NCBI RefSeq assembly: GCF_049331405.1
Contig: NZ_CP186274.1
Location: 6,386,001-6,450,000, forward strand
Reading direction: 5' to 3'
Source: PoT sp049331405
GTDB taxonomy: Bacteria; Planctomycetota; Planctomycetia; Isosphaerales; Isosphaeraceae
Length of the DNA stretch: 64,000 bases
This document shows positions 18,369-26,888 of the stretch, in pieces; position 1 is the stretch's first letter; the number at the start of each line of letters is the position of its first letter. The position numbers and the translations under genes were made by a program. Under the pieces are notes generated by a model. The model was not told the DNA's origin and searched no databases. It saw only the letters and a program-made list of their open reading frames with translations.

Positions 18369-19451
18369 TTATGGTCGTGTCATTTCGTTGAGATTAAAAC
18401 GAGCGATGGTGCCTCCCTCTCCGACCGCCCATCCTAACGAATGTGAGCTTCGGAAGTCCGCCGCGTGAAAACCGCGTAAATTCAGCGGAATCCAGGTCTC
18501 CCCATCGTCCCGAGAGACCTCCCCTCCCTCTGGCCCGACTGTAACCCACGCGAAGGGGCCCGCGCCCGGCAGCGACACGATCGCGGAGCGAAAGCTAAGC
18601 CCAGGTTCCTTCGCGATCAAACTCCACGTCCGCCCGCCATCGATCGTCTTAATCAAATTGGGGGCCGGTTGTACAGCATTACGATAGTCGCCCCCCACGG
18701 CAATTCCATGGTCGGCGTCGCGAAAGGCGAGCGAGAAGATCCCTTTCGATGGAGAATTGGCCGGCAGTGGTGTTTCATGGACGGTCCATGTCCGCCCTCC
18801 ATCGACCGAGCGGAAGACGCGAGACGTGGCAGCCCCGCCGGTGCCGAACCAGGCGTTGCGATCCCCCTGCACCGCGAGGCACGTCCCGCTCGCCGCGAAG
18901 GCCCCTTCCTTCGCCAGTGCCAGGGGCATCCCCTCAGGCGCGATCGGAGCCCAACTCTTCCCGGCGTCGTCGGTCCTGAGGATCATGAACCGGCCATCGA
19001 CGGGGTCGCCCATGGCGATACCGTGCCGGTCATCCCAGAAGGCGATGGCGTCGAGGAAACCGCGGGGATCCCGGTTGATGAAGGACGCAACCCACGACCG
19101 GCCGCCGTCCGTTGTCGCGTAGATCCTCGACTGTTCGCCGGGGCCGATGGAGAGCAGGCAAGCATGATCCGCCGTGAAAGCATGAACATCACGGAAGTCG
19201 AGCCTGGACCCGTCGGGGACTTGCAGCCGCTCCCAGTGGTCCCCTCCATCGACGGTCCTGAGGCACGTCCCGTCCGCCCCGCTCGCCCAGGCCACCGACG
19301 GCCCGACCATGCACAAACCTCGGAGTCGGCTCGTCGTCCCGCTGGATTGGAGCGACCAGGGAGGCTCGGCCCCGGAACTCGTTGTGCTCACAACACATGC
19401 GATAGCCAGGAGGCACGCGGACCAACGCGAGGTGTATTGGAACTGGAGCAT
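18369..19451 (-). CDS. Exported Ycf48-like/BNR-repeat beta-propeller protein
   Basis: 360 residues from the ATG at 19451, which has GAGG 7 bases upstream and opens a signal peptide (SACLLAIACVVSTTSSGAEP). The frame continues upstream to 19544 but those residues precede the signal peptide and lack a ribosome site. The mature part has repeated Asp-box-like motifs such as TVDGGDHWERL, TTDGGRSWVASF, RTDDAGKSWAPI, SVDGGRTWTVHE and TIDGGRTWSLIA, one per propeller blade. This matches the Ycf48/photosystem assembly-like and sialidase-like propellers used for binding rather than catalysis. The role and partner are unknown; it stands alone. Confidence 0.85.
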   Translation of the reverse strand: MLQFQYTSRWSACLLAIACVVSTTSSGAEPPWSLQSSGTTSRLRGLCMVGPSVAWASGADGTCLRTVDGGDHWERLQVPDGSRLDFRDVHAFTADHACLLSIGPGEQSRIYATTDGGRSWVASFINRDPRGFLDAIAFWDDRHGIAMGDPVDGRFMILRTDDAGKSWAPIAPEGMPLALAKEGAFAASGTCLAVQGDRNAWFGTGGAATSRVFRSVDGGRTWTVHETPLPANSPSKGIFSLAFRDADHGIAVGGDYRNAVQPAPNLIKTIDGGRTWSLIAKEPGLSFRSAIVSLPGAGPFAWVTVGPEGGEVSRDDGETWIPLNLRGFHAADFRSSHSLGWAVGEGGTIARFNLNEMTRP

Positions 19452-19741
19452 AATCAACCTCGGAGCGGACTCGGGATGCAGGATGCCGACGATCCTCGAC
19501 GAAATGCCACCGTAGAGCAAGGAGGCATCCGTCAGTGACTCCACAGGATCACTGGTAAATCGGCAGGATGGCGAGAGGTTGGTGTGATGTTAATGAGATA
19601 TGTGTTTTTAAATGTGTGTCGTATTCAGCGGGGGGATCATCATGATGGAAATATCATGAGCGATGATGTTCGGATTGCCTCATCGTCGTGATAGGCCGGA
19701 TCGCGCCGGTTTCTCCGGGCTCGGCTCCGATCGCCGGCAGG
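19452..19741. other. AT-richer spacer
   Basis: The 290 bases between two minus-strand genes include an AT-rich stretch near 19580-19625 and a perfect 10-bp palindrome CATCATGATG at 19638-19647. The promoter for the propeller gene is probably here, but I cannot fix a convincing -35/-10 pair. Confidence 0.4.
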
Positions 19742-20332
19742 CTACTCTTCCTCGAACCGGATCGAGGCTTCATACCGGGATCTCGTCGCCCTGCGATAGG
19801 CCCAACGCAGGATGATCAGCATCACGAAGAACAGGCAGACCACGGCGAAGACGGGGAGCAACACGGCGAAGATGGTGACGAAGATCGAGGCGAAGAACTC
19901 GAAGACGGACAGGACCGGGTTGGCCAGACCTCCGGTCGTTGCGGTGCTGGCCCCTCGGCCAAGCGCCAACGAAGACCTCATGGCCGCCGCGGTCCCGCCT
20001 CCCGCGATGATGGCGAGCGTGTACCGGGCGAAGGGATCGAGTTCGGCGATCGCCCCGGCCGTGAGGACGGTCCCCGCAACCGCCGAGGCCGGAAGGGCCA
20101 TCGCGTCGAGCGCGTGGTCGACCATCGGGATCAAGTAGCCCAGGAACTCGACCGCGGTCGCGACCGAGAGCACGACCAAGGCTGGCGTCGAGCCCACCCA
20201 CCGGAAGCTCTCATGCGGGCTGATGTAGCCGAGGTGCATCCCCAAGCTCATGATCAGCAACGGCACAAACACGCGGAACCCGCTGGCGGCGCTGAGGCCG
20301 ATCCCCATCGAAAGGCCGATGATCGTTTCCAT
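19742..20332 (-). CDS. DUF4126 family membrane protein
   Basis: 196 residues from the ATG at 20332. The sequence is strongly hydrophobic, with about five to six membrane segments: METIIGLSMGIGLSAASGFR at the N-terminus, a central pair, and a long C-terminal hydrophobic segment (FASIFVTIFAVLLPVFAVVC). The pattern GxGLSAASGFRVFVPLL followed by EFLGYLIPMVDHALD is that of DUF4126 inner-membrane proteins, whose function is unknown. It ends with a short charged cytoplasmic tail. It lies alone between low-GC spacers. Confidence 0.85.
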   Translation of the reverse strand: METIIGLSMGIGLSAASGFRVFVPLLIMSLGMHLGYISPHESFRWVGSTPALVVLSVATAVEFLGYLIPMVDHALDAMALPASAVAGTVLTAGAIAELDPFARYTLAIIAGGGTAAAMRSSLALGRGASTATTGGLANPVLSVFEFFASIFVTIFAVLLPVFAVVCLFFVMLIILRWAYRRATRSRYEASIRFEEE

Positions 20333-21183
20333 GACATCTCTATGGGTTTGGCGTCAAGCTTCATGCGTATGTCAAACTTTCAAAACTCAAGACTAACCAT
20401 GGTCTTGATTCCCGTCCACTTCGTATTGATTGAAAGAAACCCAAACCATGCAAATGGTTGAGTTTGCCCTGAGTTGGCTCCAGCCCCTTTTGTCAGGGGT
20501 TTTGTGTTCCATGGACCTCAAAGAACTGATCTCTGAATGCTCTTTTCTATTTTCTTCCAATGAGGTTGTGCCAGCCGTAAGCGGAGATAACTCCACGATG
20601 CTTGTTGCACACTGTTGTAGCAGCCTTTGATTTCGCTCGCAGAAGCCTAAGTCGTGAAATCGGAATAACCTGCGATGTTCAGCCCGCTCGAGTTCGTGGA
20701 GAAAGACTGCGTGTTGCACGCATAGAGAATTGCCCTGGGAATTCTTGAGTCGCGCCTGCACATCAGATCGAGGACAATTGTATAAAATGGGCAAGTGCGG
20801 CCGAATGAGGGTGGGAATGTCGTCTAAGTTGGAGGCGAATCGTGATCGTCAAATGGCAAGTCCAATCAGAACTGGACGGGCTCACAGCAAGAGGTGCTGA
20901 GCGGCATAACCGTGAACGAACCTTGAGCTATATAGAGGATCAGGCGTCGTGTGGATCACGAAAGTAGAAATGATCAATCTTTTAATGAATTGGATTTGAA
21001 ATTGAATTGTGGGTTGTGTGCTATGGCTTGCGAGCGTTCGGGGTCCGCAGGATGCGTTCGGGCAAAAAGGATGGGGTGGCCTGTCGCTTCGGAGACATTC
21101 CCGGCTCGTTTGGGATAGAATCGAACCTAAACCAATCGAATGAAGAAGGAGTCCGCGTGCGAGCGGACGCGGGAGTGGTACTG
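20333..21183. other. AT-rich intergenic region, 851 bases
   Basis: This stretch is clearly less GC-rich than the genes around it. Frames on both strands up to about 130 codons lack family resemblance and use codons unlike the neighbours, so I call none of them. A hairpin CCCC/GGGG followed by TTTT (20484-20503) looks like a weak plus-strand terminator, and TATAAA lies at 20781-20786. It may be a decayed gene or relic insertion. Confidence 0.4.
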
Positions 21184-21954
21184 ATGACGACGAAAGACGA
21201 GATCGTGAAGGATTGGTTGCCTCGATACACCGGGCGCCCGCTGGATTCCTTCGGGCGTTACATCCTGCTGAGCAACTTCTCCCACTACGTCGAGCTGTTC
21301 GCGGAGCGATTCGGGGTCGAGATCCTGGGGCGTGACCGGCCGATGCAGACGGCGACCGCCAGGGACATCACCATCATGAACTTCGGGATGGGGAGCGCCA
21401 TGGCGGCGACGGTCATGGACCTTCTCTCGGCCATTTCGCCGCTGGGGGTGCTCTTCCTCGGCAAGTGCGGCGGCTTGAAGAAGGCCAAGGTCGGCGACTT
21501 CATCATGCCGATCGCGGCCATCCGGGGCGAGGGGACGAGCAACGACTACCTGCCCCCCGAGATCCCCGCCCTGCCCTCGTTCCGGCTCCAGAAGTCCGTC
21601 TCGGCGATGCTCGTCAAGCACGGCCACGACTACTGGAGCGGCACGGTCTATACCACCAATCGCCGCGTCTGGGAGCACGACGACAAGTTCAAGGAATACC
21701 TCCGTACCAGCCGCGCCTCGGCCATCGATATGGAGACGGCCACGATCTTCGTCGTCGGCTTCGTCAACCGCATCCCCAAGGGGGCCCTGCTCCTCGTCTC
21801 GGATAACCCGATGGTGCCGGAAGGGGTCAAGACCTCCCGCAGTGACATCGGCGTGACCGAGAAATACGTCAAGACGCACCTCGAGATCGGCGTCGATTCC
21901 CTGATCGAACTGCGCGACTCGGGCGAGTCGGTGGAGCATCTCCGCCTCGAGTGA
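21184..21954 (+). CDS. amn: AMP nucleosidase, short form
   Basis: 256 residues. It hydrolyses AMP to adenine and ribose 5-phosphate in the cytoplasm. The sequence is of the short AMP nucleosidase type, about half the length of the enterobacterial enzyme, and lacks that enzyme's N-terminal regulatory domain. Visible family landmarks are IVKDWLPRYTG at the N-terminus, NFGMGSAMAATVMDLLSA, FLGKCGGLKKAKVGDFIMP, RGEGTSNDYLPPE, YTTNRRVWEHD, the nucleoside-binding AIDMETAT, and LLLVSDNPM. I start at the ATG at 21184, where family similarity begins. A GTG at 21157 with AAGGAG five bases upstream is a real alternative adding nine residues. It is convergent with the flippase gene. Confidence 0.93.
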   Translation: MTTKDEIVKDWLPRYTGRPLDSFGRYILLSNFSHYVELFAERFGVEILGRDRPMQTATARDITIMNFGMGSAMAATVMDLLSAISPLGVLFLGKCGGLKKAKVGDFIMPIAAIRGEGTSNDYLPPEIPALPSFRLQKSVSAMLVKHGHDYWSGTVYTTNRRVWEHDDKFKEYLRTSRASAIDMETATIFVVGFVNRIPKGALLLVSDNPMVPEGVKTSRSDIGVTEKYVKTHLEIGVDSLIELRDSGESVEHLRLE

Positions 21955-21966
21955 CCTGAACGACTC

Positions 21967-23544
21967 TTACCGCCGCGAGGCCCGCTTCTTCACGAACGTC
22001 GTCACGTCCTTTCGACCCGCGGGCGTCGCGAGGTAGCCGCCGAGATAGCCGGCCAGACCGACGCCGACGCCCGCCACGAGGAGGATCAACCGCTCGACCT
22101 TCGACGCCGACGAACTGGGGGAAGGGATCAAGAGCGAGCCGAGCCCGGTCGTCGCGAACAGGAGCGCCATGCCCATCAACGGGGGGAGTAGTGTGCGCCT
22201 GAGGTAGGTCGAGACGCGGATGTCGAGCGTGCGGAAGAGGTAGATCCCCGGGATCAGGAGGTTGGAGATGAGGGTCGTCGACACCGTGCCCCAGATCACC
22301 CCGACCACCCCGAGCCGGAGCGTCAGGTAGTAGCTCAGCGGGAAGTTGACGAGCGAGCCGATCAGCGGCGAGATCGACACCACTCGCATTTTGCCCACGC
22401 CGAGCGCCATCTGGGAATGCACCGAAAGCGCCAGCGGCAAGGTCGCGATGAGGAAGAGCCGGAGCCAGGGGGCGTACGGGGCATAGCGAGGGCCGACCCA
22501 TAGCTCGAGGAAAGGCCTGGCGAAGATCCCCGCCAGCAGCGTGATCGGCAGCAGGAGCCCGATCAGGAGCCGAGGGGCGTCGTACTTCACCCGGTCGAGG
22601 CCCTTGAGGTCCCCCGCGGCCTCGAGGCTCGCGACGGCCGGTAGCACGAGATAGGCCAGGGTCCAGCCGAGCTGGCGGATCTGGATGAAGGGCTTGCTGA
22701 TGTTCTGGTAGATCGTCAGCGACGGACCGGTATCCGCGTCCGGGAGCGCGTAGCCGAGGATCGTCGTGTCGAGCTTGTCGGCGAAGACGACGCTCAACTG
22801 CATCAGGAACATGTAGAAGCCGACATGGAACAGGGCGCCGAACTCGGCCGAGGTCGCCCCGCCGAAATGGGGCCTGTAGCCGAGCTCCCGGGTCATCACC
22901 CGCAAGCTGGGCCCGAGGGTCAGCGCGACCTGGACTATGGCGTGCGTGGCGATGATCCAGACGAAGTCGACGCCCAGCCTCAGCCCGACCAGCAGGATGA
23001 GGAACCGGAGCGCGAGGAAGAGGAGCTCGAGCCTGGGGAGGTACTCATAGCGCCTGGCGGCCTGGAGCACGCTCGACGTGACCGTGATCAGGCCGTACAT
23101 CGGGGCGGATAGCGCCTGGACCCAGAGCAAGCCCACGATGATCCTGCGAGGCTCCCCCTGGAACTTGAGCGGCAGCCCGAAGTAAGCGACCGAGAGCAGG
23201 ATCGCCACCTGGACCATCGTCACGGCCATGTAGAAGGTCGTCCCGCAGGCGATCAGCCGGTTGACGCGGTCGCGATCGTTGCGGGTCCAGGCCGCGGTCA
23301 TCTCGCGCTGGAGGGCGGAGTTCATGCCGAACTCGAGCAGGAGCTGGACGAACCCGAACCCCGACGCGAAGACGAAGGCGTCGTTGGCCGGGAGCCCGAT
23401 CGAGTTCTGGACGAGCGGGATACTCCAGAACGAGGTGACGATCAGCAGCGGGGTCTTGAGCGCGAGCCAGAACGTGCCGTGCAGGAGCTTCCGCAGGACC
23501 GGCGGAGGAGCGGATTGAGAAGGCGGGGACGCTGGAACTGTCAT
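21967..23544 (-). CDS. Polysaccharide flippase (oligosaccharide/Wzx-like, MOP superfamily)
   Basis: 525 residues with about 12-14 hydrophobic segments and a short Lys/Arg-rich cytoplasmic C-terminus. The pattern GTFWLALKTPLLIVTSFWSI, then FASGFGFVQLLLEFGMNSAL and RNDRDRVNRLIACG, is that of polysaccharide biosynthesis/lipopolysaccharide flippases, which move lipid-linked oligosaccharides across the inner membrane. The start at 23544 opens a Pro/Ser-rich cytoplasmic stretch. It follows a methyltransferase gene by about 80 bases on the same strand, so the two may be one unit for surface glycan assembly. Confidence 0.85.
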   Translation of the reverse strand: MTVPASPPSQSAPPPVLRKLLHGTFWLALKTPLLIVTSFWSIPLVQNSIGLPANDAFVFASGFGFVQLLLEFGMNSALQREMTAAWTRNDRDRVNRLIACGTTFYMAVTMVQVAILLSVAYFGLPLKFQGEPRRIIVGLLWVQALSAPMYGLITVTSSVLQAARRYEYLPRLELLFLALRFLILLVGLRLGVDFVWIIATHAIVQVALTLGPSLRVMTRELGYRPHFGGATSAEFGALFHVGFYMFLMQLSVVFADKLDTTILGYALPDADTGPSLTIYQNISKPFIQIRQLGWTLAYLVLPAVASLEAAGDLKGLDRVKYDAPRLLIGLLLPITLLAGIFARPFLELWVGPRYAPYAPWLRLFLIATLPLALSVHSQMALGVGKMRVVSISPLIGSLVNFPLSYYLTLRLGVVGVIWGTVSTTLISNLLIPGIYLFRTLDIRVSTYLRRTLLPPLMGMALLFATTGLGSLLIPSPSSSASKVERLILLVAGVGVGLAGYLGGYLATPAGRKDVTTFVKKRASRR

Positions 23545-23625
23545 GTCGGCTCGGATCTCTTGCGGGGCGGAGGCACGGCGACTCCTGGACTTGTTTCGCG
23601 AGATGATATCCGCGACCGACCGTCG

Positions 23626-24444
23626 TCAGGCGCGTCGAATTCCTTCGGCGACGGCGATCAGATAATACGGCTTCTCGCCCCCCCAGACCGATCGGCGGCG
23701 GACCCGATAAGGGTCGAAGAGCCTGGCCGAGGGGGATTCCGCCGCGAGGATGCTCGCCCCGGCCGAGTCGCGCGCCTCCTTCGAGAGCTCGCTGCGCTTC
23801 GCCGGACAGAACCACGTCGATAATCGCCAGAACCCCTTGATCCGGAGCCAGGCCGATTGCTCGGCCGCGATCGACCTTAGGCTCCACCAACCGGCCGATT
23901 TGGGGAACTGCGTGAAGAGCTCGATCGTCTCGAAGTATTTCGAGAGCAGGACGACGAATTCGGCCTCGTCCAGCTCGTTCTCGTGGAAGGGGTTGTGCTT
24001 CCCCTGGTCGCTATAGACCGGGCGGTTGGGCGTGGAGACGATGAGCCGGCCCCCCGTGGCGAGGATCCGGACGCACTCGGCGAGGAACGCGGGCGGGTCG
24101 TTGAGGTGCTCGAGCGTCTCGAACGAGACGATGAGGTCGACCGACGCGTCGGGGAGCGGGATGGCCTCGGCGTTGCCCTGCCTGGCGTCGATCCCGTACT
24201 TGCGGTGCGCGTGCAGGCAAGCCTCTTCCGCGATGTCGACCCCGATGACGGAGGAGGCACCGGCCTGCGCGAGGGCTGCGGCCCCGTAGCCTTCGCCGCA
24301 GGCGATGTCGAGGACGCGCCGGCCTTTGGCATAGTCCCTGGCGAAGCGATAGCGGCCGACATGCTCCCAGAAGGTCCGGGCGCTCGCCCGCTCGGGGACC
24401 ATCCGTTCGCCCGTGTAGTCCATCGCCGAGGCGTCGTCGTGCAT
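23626..24444 (-). CDS. Class I SAM-dependent methyltransferase
   Basis: 272 residues from the ATG at 24444; the ATG at 24423 (MDYTGERMVPE) is also possible, and neither has a good ribosome site. Motif I is VLDIACGEGYGAAALAQ (about residues 44-60), with the acidic loop VIGVDIAEE after it, motif II/III near DASVDLIVSFETLEHL, and the post-motif LATGGRLIVSTPNRP. The YTGERMVPE opening is typical of methyltransferases linked to glycan or cell-surface loci. The substrate is unknown. It is likely transcribed with the flippase downstream. Confidence 0.88.
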   Translation of the reverse strand: MHDDASAMDYTGERMVPERASARTFWEHVGRYRFARDYAKGRRVLDIACGEGYGAAALAQAGASSVIGVDIAEEACLHAHRKYGIDARQGNAEAIPLPDASVDLIVSFETLEHLNDPPAFLAECVRILATGGRLIVSTPNRPVYSDQGKHNPFHENELDEAEFVVLLSKYFETIELFTQFPKSAGWWSLRSIAAEQSAWLRIKGFWRLSTWFCPAKRSELSKEARDSAGASILAAESPSARLFDPYRVRRRSVWGGEKPYYLIAVAEGIRRA

Positions 24445-24524
24445 GCGAAATCAGCCAGGAGCGTGACGATTCGTGGCAACCCGCGTCGAGATATGCCACG
24501 GGAACGAGGCCCTTCGGCGGGCGC

Positions 24525-24554
24525 ATCATAAAGTAGAATAACACCCTGCGACAA
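24525..24554 (-). promoter_or_regulatory. Candidate promoter of methyltransferase-flippase unit
   Basis: On the minus strand, TTGTCG (24554-24549) and TATGAT (24530-24525) are separated by 18 bases, about 80 bases upstream of the methyltransferase start. The -10 matches at five of six positions and the -35 at four of six. Confidence 0.35.
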
Positions 24555-24701
24555 TGGGAGCCCTCGGAGAATCCTCGCCGAGCGTCGTCGCCGGCCGATC
24601 TGTGCCTCGATTGCCACAACGGTTAGAATCTGCCGGGAAGCTCGGAGGCTTCTCCCCAGGGAAGGCGCGATCCTCGACGATCCTCTCGGAAGGAAATCAA
24701 A

Positions 24702-25550
24702 GTGGTCCCCTCCTTCGACCAGATCCAGCGCGCGGCGTATCTACGCTGGGAGCGGCGGTCTTATCAGCATGGCCAGCACACGGAAGATTGGCTTGCTGCC
24801 GAACAGGATCTCCTGTTCAGCCTGAATTACGAAGTCTTCGCCTATTATCCGATCGCCGACGGCGAGAAACGCCTGATCGGCAACAAGGCCCGCCCGGTCT
24901 GCCGCTTCTGCGAGCGGACTGCGCCCGGCGTCTCGTTTCGTAATGATGCCCTCGCCCTGCCCCAGTTCCTCGGGAACACCTCCCTCTTCACGACCGAAGA
25001 GTGCGAGGAATGCCAGGGCCTCTTCGCCGAGGAGGTCGAGGGGGAACTCCAGGCCTTCCTCTCCCGTTTCCGCGCGGGCTCGTCGGCGGGGGCTCGCGAG
25101 CGTTCGCGCCTGCCCGTCCCCATCGCGGCGCTCAAGGGCCTCACCAAGCTCGGCCTCTCGATCCTGCCCCGGCGGGAGCTCCAGGGATTCGAGGGGGCGA
25201 TCGAGTGGGTCAGTAACTCCGACCATGACTTCGACTCGAACCTCTTCACCGAGGCCCACGGGTTCTTCCACGTCCTGAACCAGCCGATCTCGCAGCCCTG
25301 GGTGGCGCTCGCCAGGCGGACCGATGCCGACGCCCCCATGCCCGCGATCTTCTTCTTCCTCGGCACGGGGCACCTCGTCGCGCAGGTGGCCTTGCCCCTG
25401 AACGACCAGGACGAGGAGCTCGACGGCATGGAGATCTCGGTGCCCACGGTCAGCTCGCCGCTGGGTCCGGATCGGATGGAAGGCATGGTCGCGCGGGTGT
25501 CATTGCCCATCGCGCTGGCGGGTGCACGCCCCGTCGCGTTCTCCCGCTAG
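24702..25550 (+). CDS. DUF2934 protein fused to an HNH-like zinc-ribbon domain
   Basis: 282 residues. The start is GTG at 24702 with AAGGAAA five bases upstream. Residues 6-38 (IQRAAYLRWERR, then HTEDWLAAEQDL) match DUF2934. Residues about 66-115 contain CRFCERTAPGVSF and, 34 residues on, CEECQGLF: two CxxC knuckles with LPQFLGN between them, the layout of HNH_5-type endonuclease domains. The His expected just before the P-x-x-LGN part is a Leu here, so nuclease activity is doubtful. The last half is unassigned and may be a separate beta-rich domain. A nucleic-acid-binding or damage-related role is possible but unproven. Confidence 0.7.
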   Translation: MVPSFDQIQRAAYLRWERRSYQHGQHTEDWLAAEQDLLFSLNYEVFAYYPIADGEKRLIGNKARPVCRFCERTAPGVSFRNDALALPQFLGNTSLFTTEECEECQGLFAEEVEGELQAFLSRFRAGSSAGARERSRLPVPIAALKGLTKLGLSILPRRELQGFEGAIEWVSNSDHDFDSNLFTEAHGFFHVLNQPISQPWVALARRTDADAPMPAIFFFLGTGHLVAQVALPLNDQDEELDGMEISVPTVSSPLGPDRMEGMVARVSLPIALAGARPVAFSR

Positions 25551-25756
25551 ATTTCGCATGTGGTCGCCTCCGAATCCCGCGAATCCCTTGTGAGGGCGAA
25601 TCCCGCCGATCGACTTCAACTCGCCGTCGTGGTACCAAGGTAGGGCATCGAAAAGATGCGAGGCCCGAAAGGCCTCCCCACGTAGTCGAGGCTGACCGCG
25701 ATTCCCACGCGGAACCGTGCGGTCGTCGGAATTCGAGCCCCCGAGGGAGACGGCCG

Positions 25757-26818
25757 ATGCCGATGTTGGAGTATCCGAGGCTGTACTGGGCCCTGGCGAT
25801 CGGCCTGGCCATCTTCTCCGCACGCGCGACGCTGGCGGCTTCCGGCGAGGAGGCGAAGTCCCCGGGCGTCATCAAGTCCGAGTTCCTCTACGAGAAGGCG
25901 TCATTCCCCTCCTGCCACGCCTCCACCATCGCCGAGTCGCACGGAGGCCTCGTGGCGGCCTATTTCGGCGGCACGGATGAAGGCAAGCCGGACGTCGGCA
26001 TCTGGGTGTCTCGCCTCGGGCCCGAAGGGTGGTCGCAGCCGGTCGAGGTCGTCAACGGCAAGCAGGCGGACGGCAAGCAATTCCCCTGCTGGAATCCCGT
26101 GCTCGTGCCGATGCCCGACGGCCGCCTCGTGCTCTACTACAAGGTCGGGAAGACGGTCCCGGTCTGGTGGGGGATGCGGACCACCTCCACCGACGGCGGC
26201 AAGACCTGGGGCACGCCCGAACGCCTCCCCGAAGGGATCCTCGGGCCGATCAAGAACAAGCCGATCTTCCTCCGCGACGGGACCCTGCTCAGCCCCTCGA
26301 GCACCGAGCACGCGGGCTTCCAGATCCACGTCGAGCGCAGCCAGGACGCCGGGGCCACCTGGACCCGCACGGCCTCGCTGAATGACGGCAAAACCTCGGG
26401 CCTGATCCAGCCGACGTTCCTCACCTACCCCGACGGCCGCATCCAGCTCCTCTGCCGGAGCGAGCAAGGCCGGATCTACGAAGCCTGGTCCAGCGACCAG
26501 GGGGTCACCTGGACCCCGCCCGAGCCCACCAAGCTGCCGAACCCGGACAGCGGCATCGACGCCCTCACCCTCAAGGACGGCCGGTCGATCCTGATCTACA
26601 ACGATACGCCCAAGGCGCGATCCCCCCTCAACGTCGCGACCTCCAGGGACGGCAAGACCTGGACCCCGGGGCCGGTCCTCGAGAACGTTCCGGGCGAATA
26701 CTCCTACCCCGCCGTCATACAGACGGCCGACGGCCTCGTGCACGTCACGTACACCTGGAAGCGCAAGCGGATCAGGCACGTGGTCATCGATCCTGCCTTG
26801 ATCAAGTCAGTGGAATGA
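25757..26818 (+). CDS. Exported sialidase-like (BNR) propeller protein
   Basis: 353 residues. A signal peptide is followed by an exo-alpha-sialidase-type six-bladed propeller. Asp-box motifs are visible as STDGGKTWGTPE, SQDAGATWTRT, SSDQGVTWTPP and SRDGKTWTPG. The opening SFPSCHASTIAESHGGLVAA, then YFGGTDEGKPDVGIWVS, is characteristic of the BNR_2 group, several members of which act on sialic acid or other sugars. The start at 25757 has GAGGGAG upstream. A signal-peptide esterase gene follows 70 bases downstream in the same direction, consistent with a small glycan-degradation operon. Activity is inferred from the fold only. Confidence 0.85.
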   Translation: MPMLEYPRLYWALAIGLAIFSARATLAASGEEAKSPGVIKSEFLYEKASFPSCHASTIAESHGGLVAAYFGGTDEGKPDVGIWVSRLGPEGWSQPVEVVNGKQADGKQFPCWNPVLVPMPDGRLVLYYKVGKTVPVWWGMRTTSTDGGKTWGTPERLPEGILGPIKNKPIFLRDGTLLSPSSTEHAGFQIHVERSQDAGATWTRTASLNDGKTSGLIQPTFLTYPDGRIQLLCRSEQGRIYEAWSSDQGVTWTPPEPTKLPNPDSGIDALTLKDGRSILIYNDTPKARSPLNVATSRDGKTWTPGPVLENVPGEYSYPAVIQTADGLVHVTYTWKRKRIRHVVIDPALIKSVE

Positions 26819-26888
26819 TAGGTTAATGCCGGGGCTGGAAGAGGCCTCGGCACCTTCAGCATCAGGTGAGTCAGCAGGGAGACGACAG

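Noticed and set aside
20393..20794. Minus-strand frame of 133 codons in the AT-rich island
   Set aside because: No ribosome site, no family resemblance and atypical codon use.
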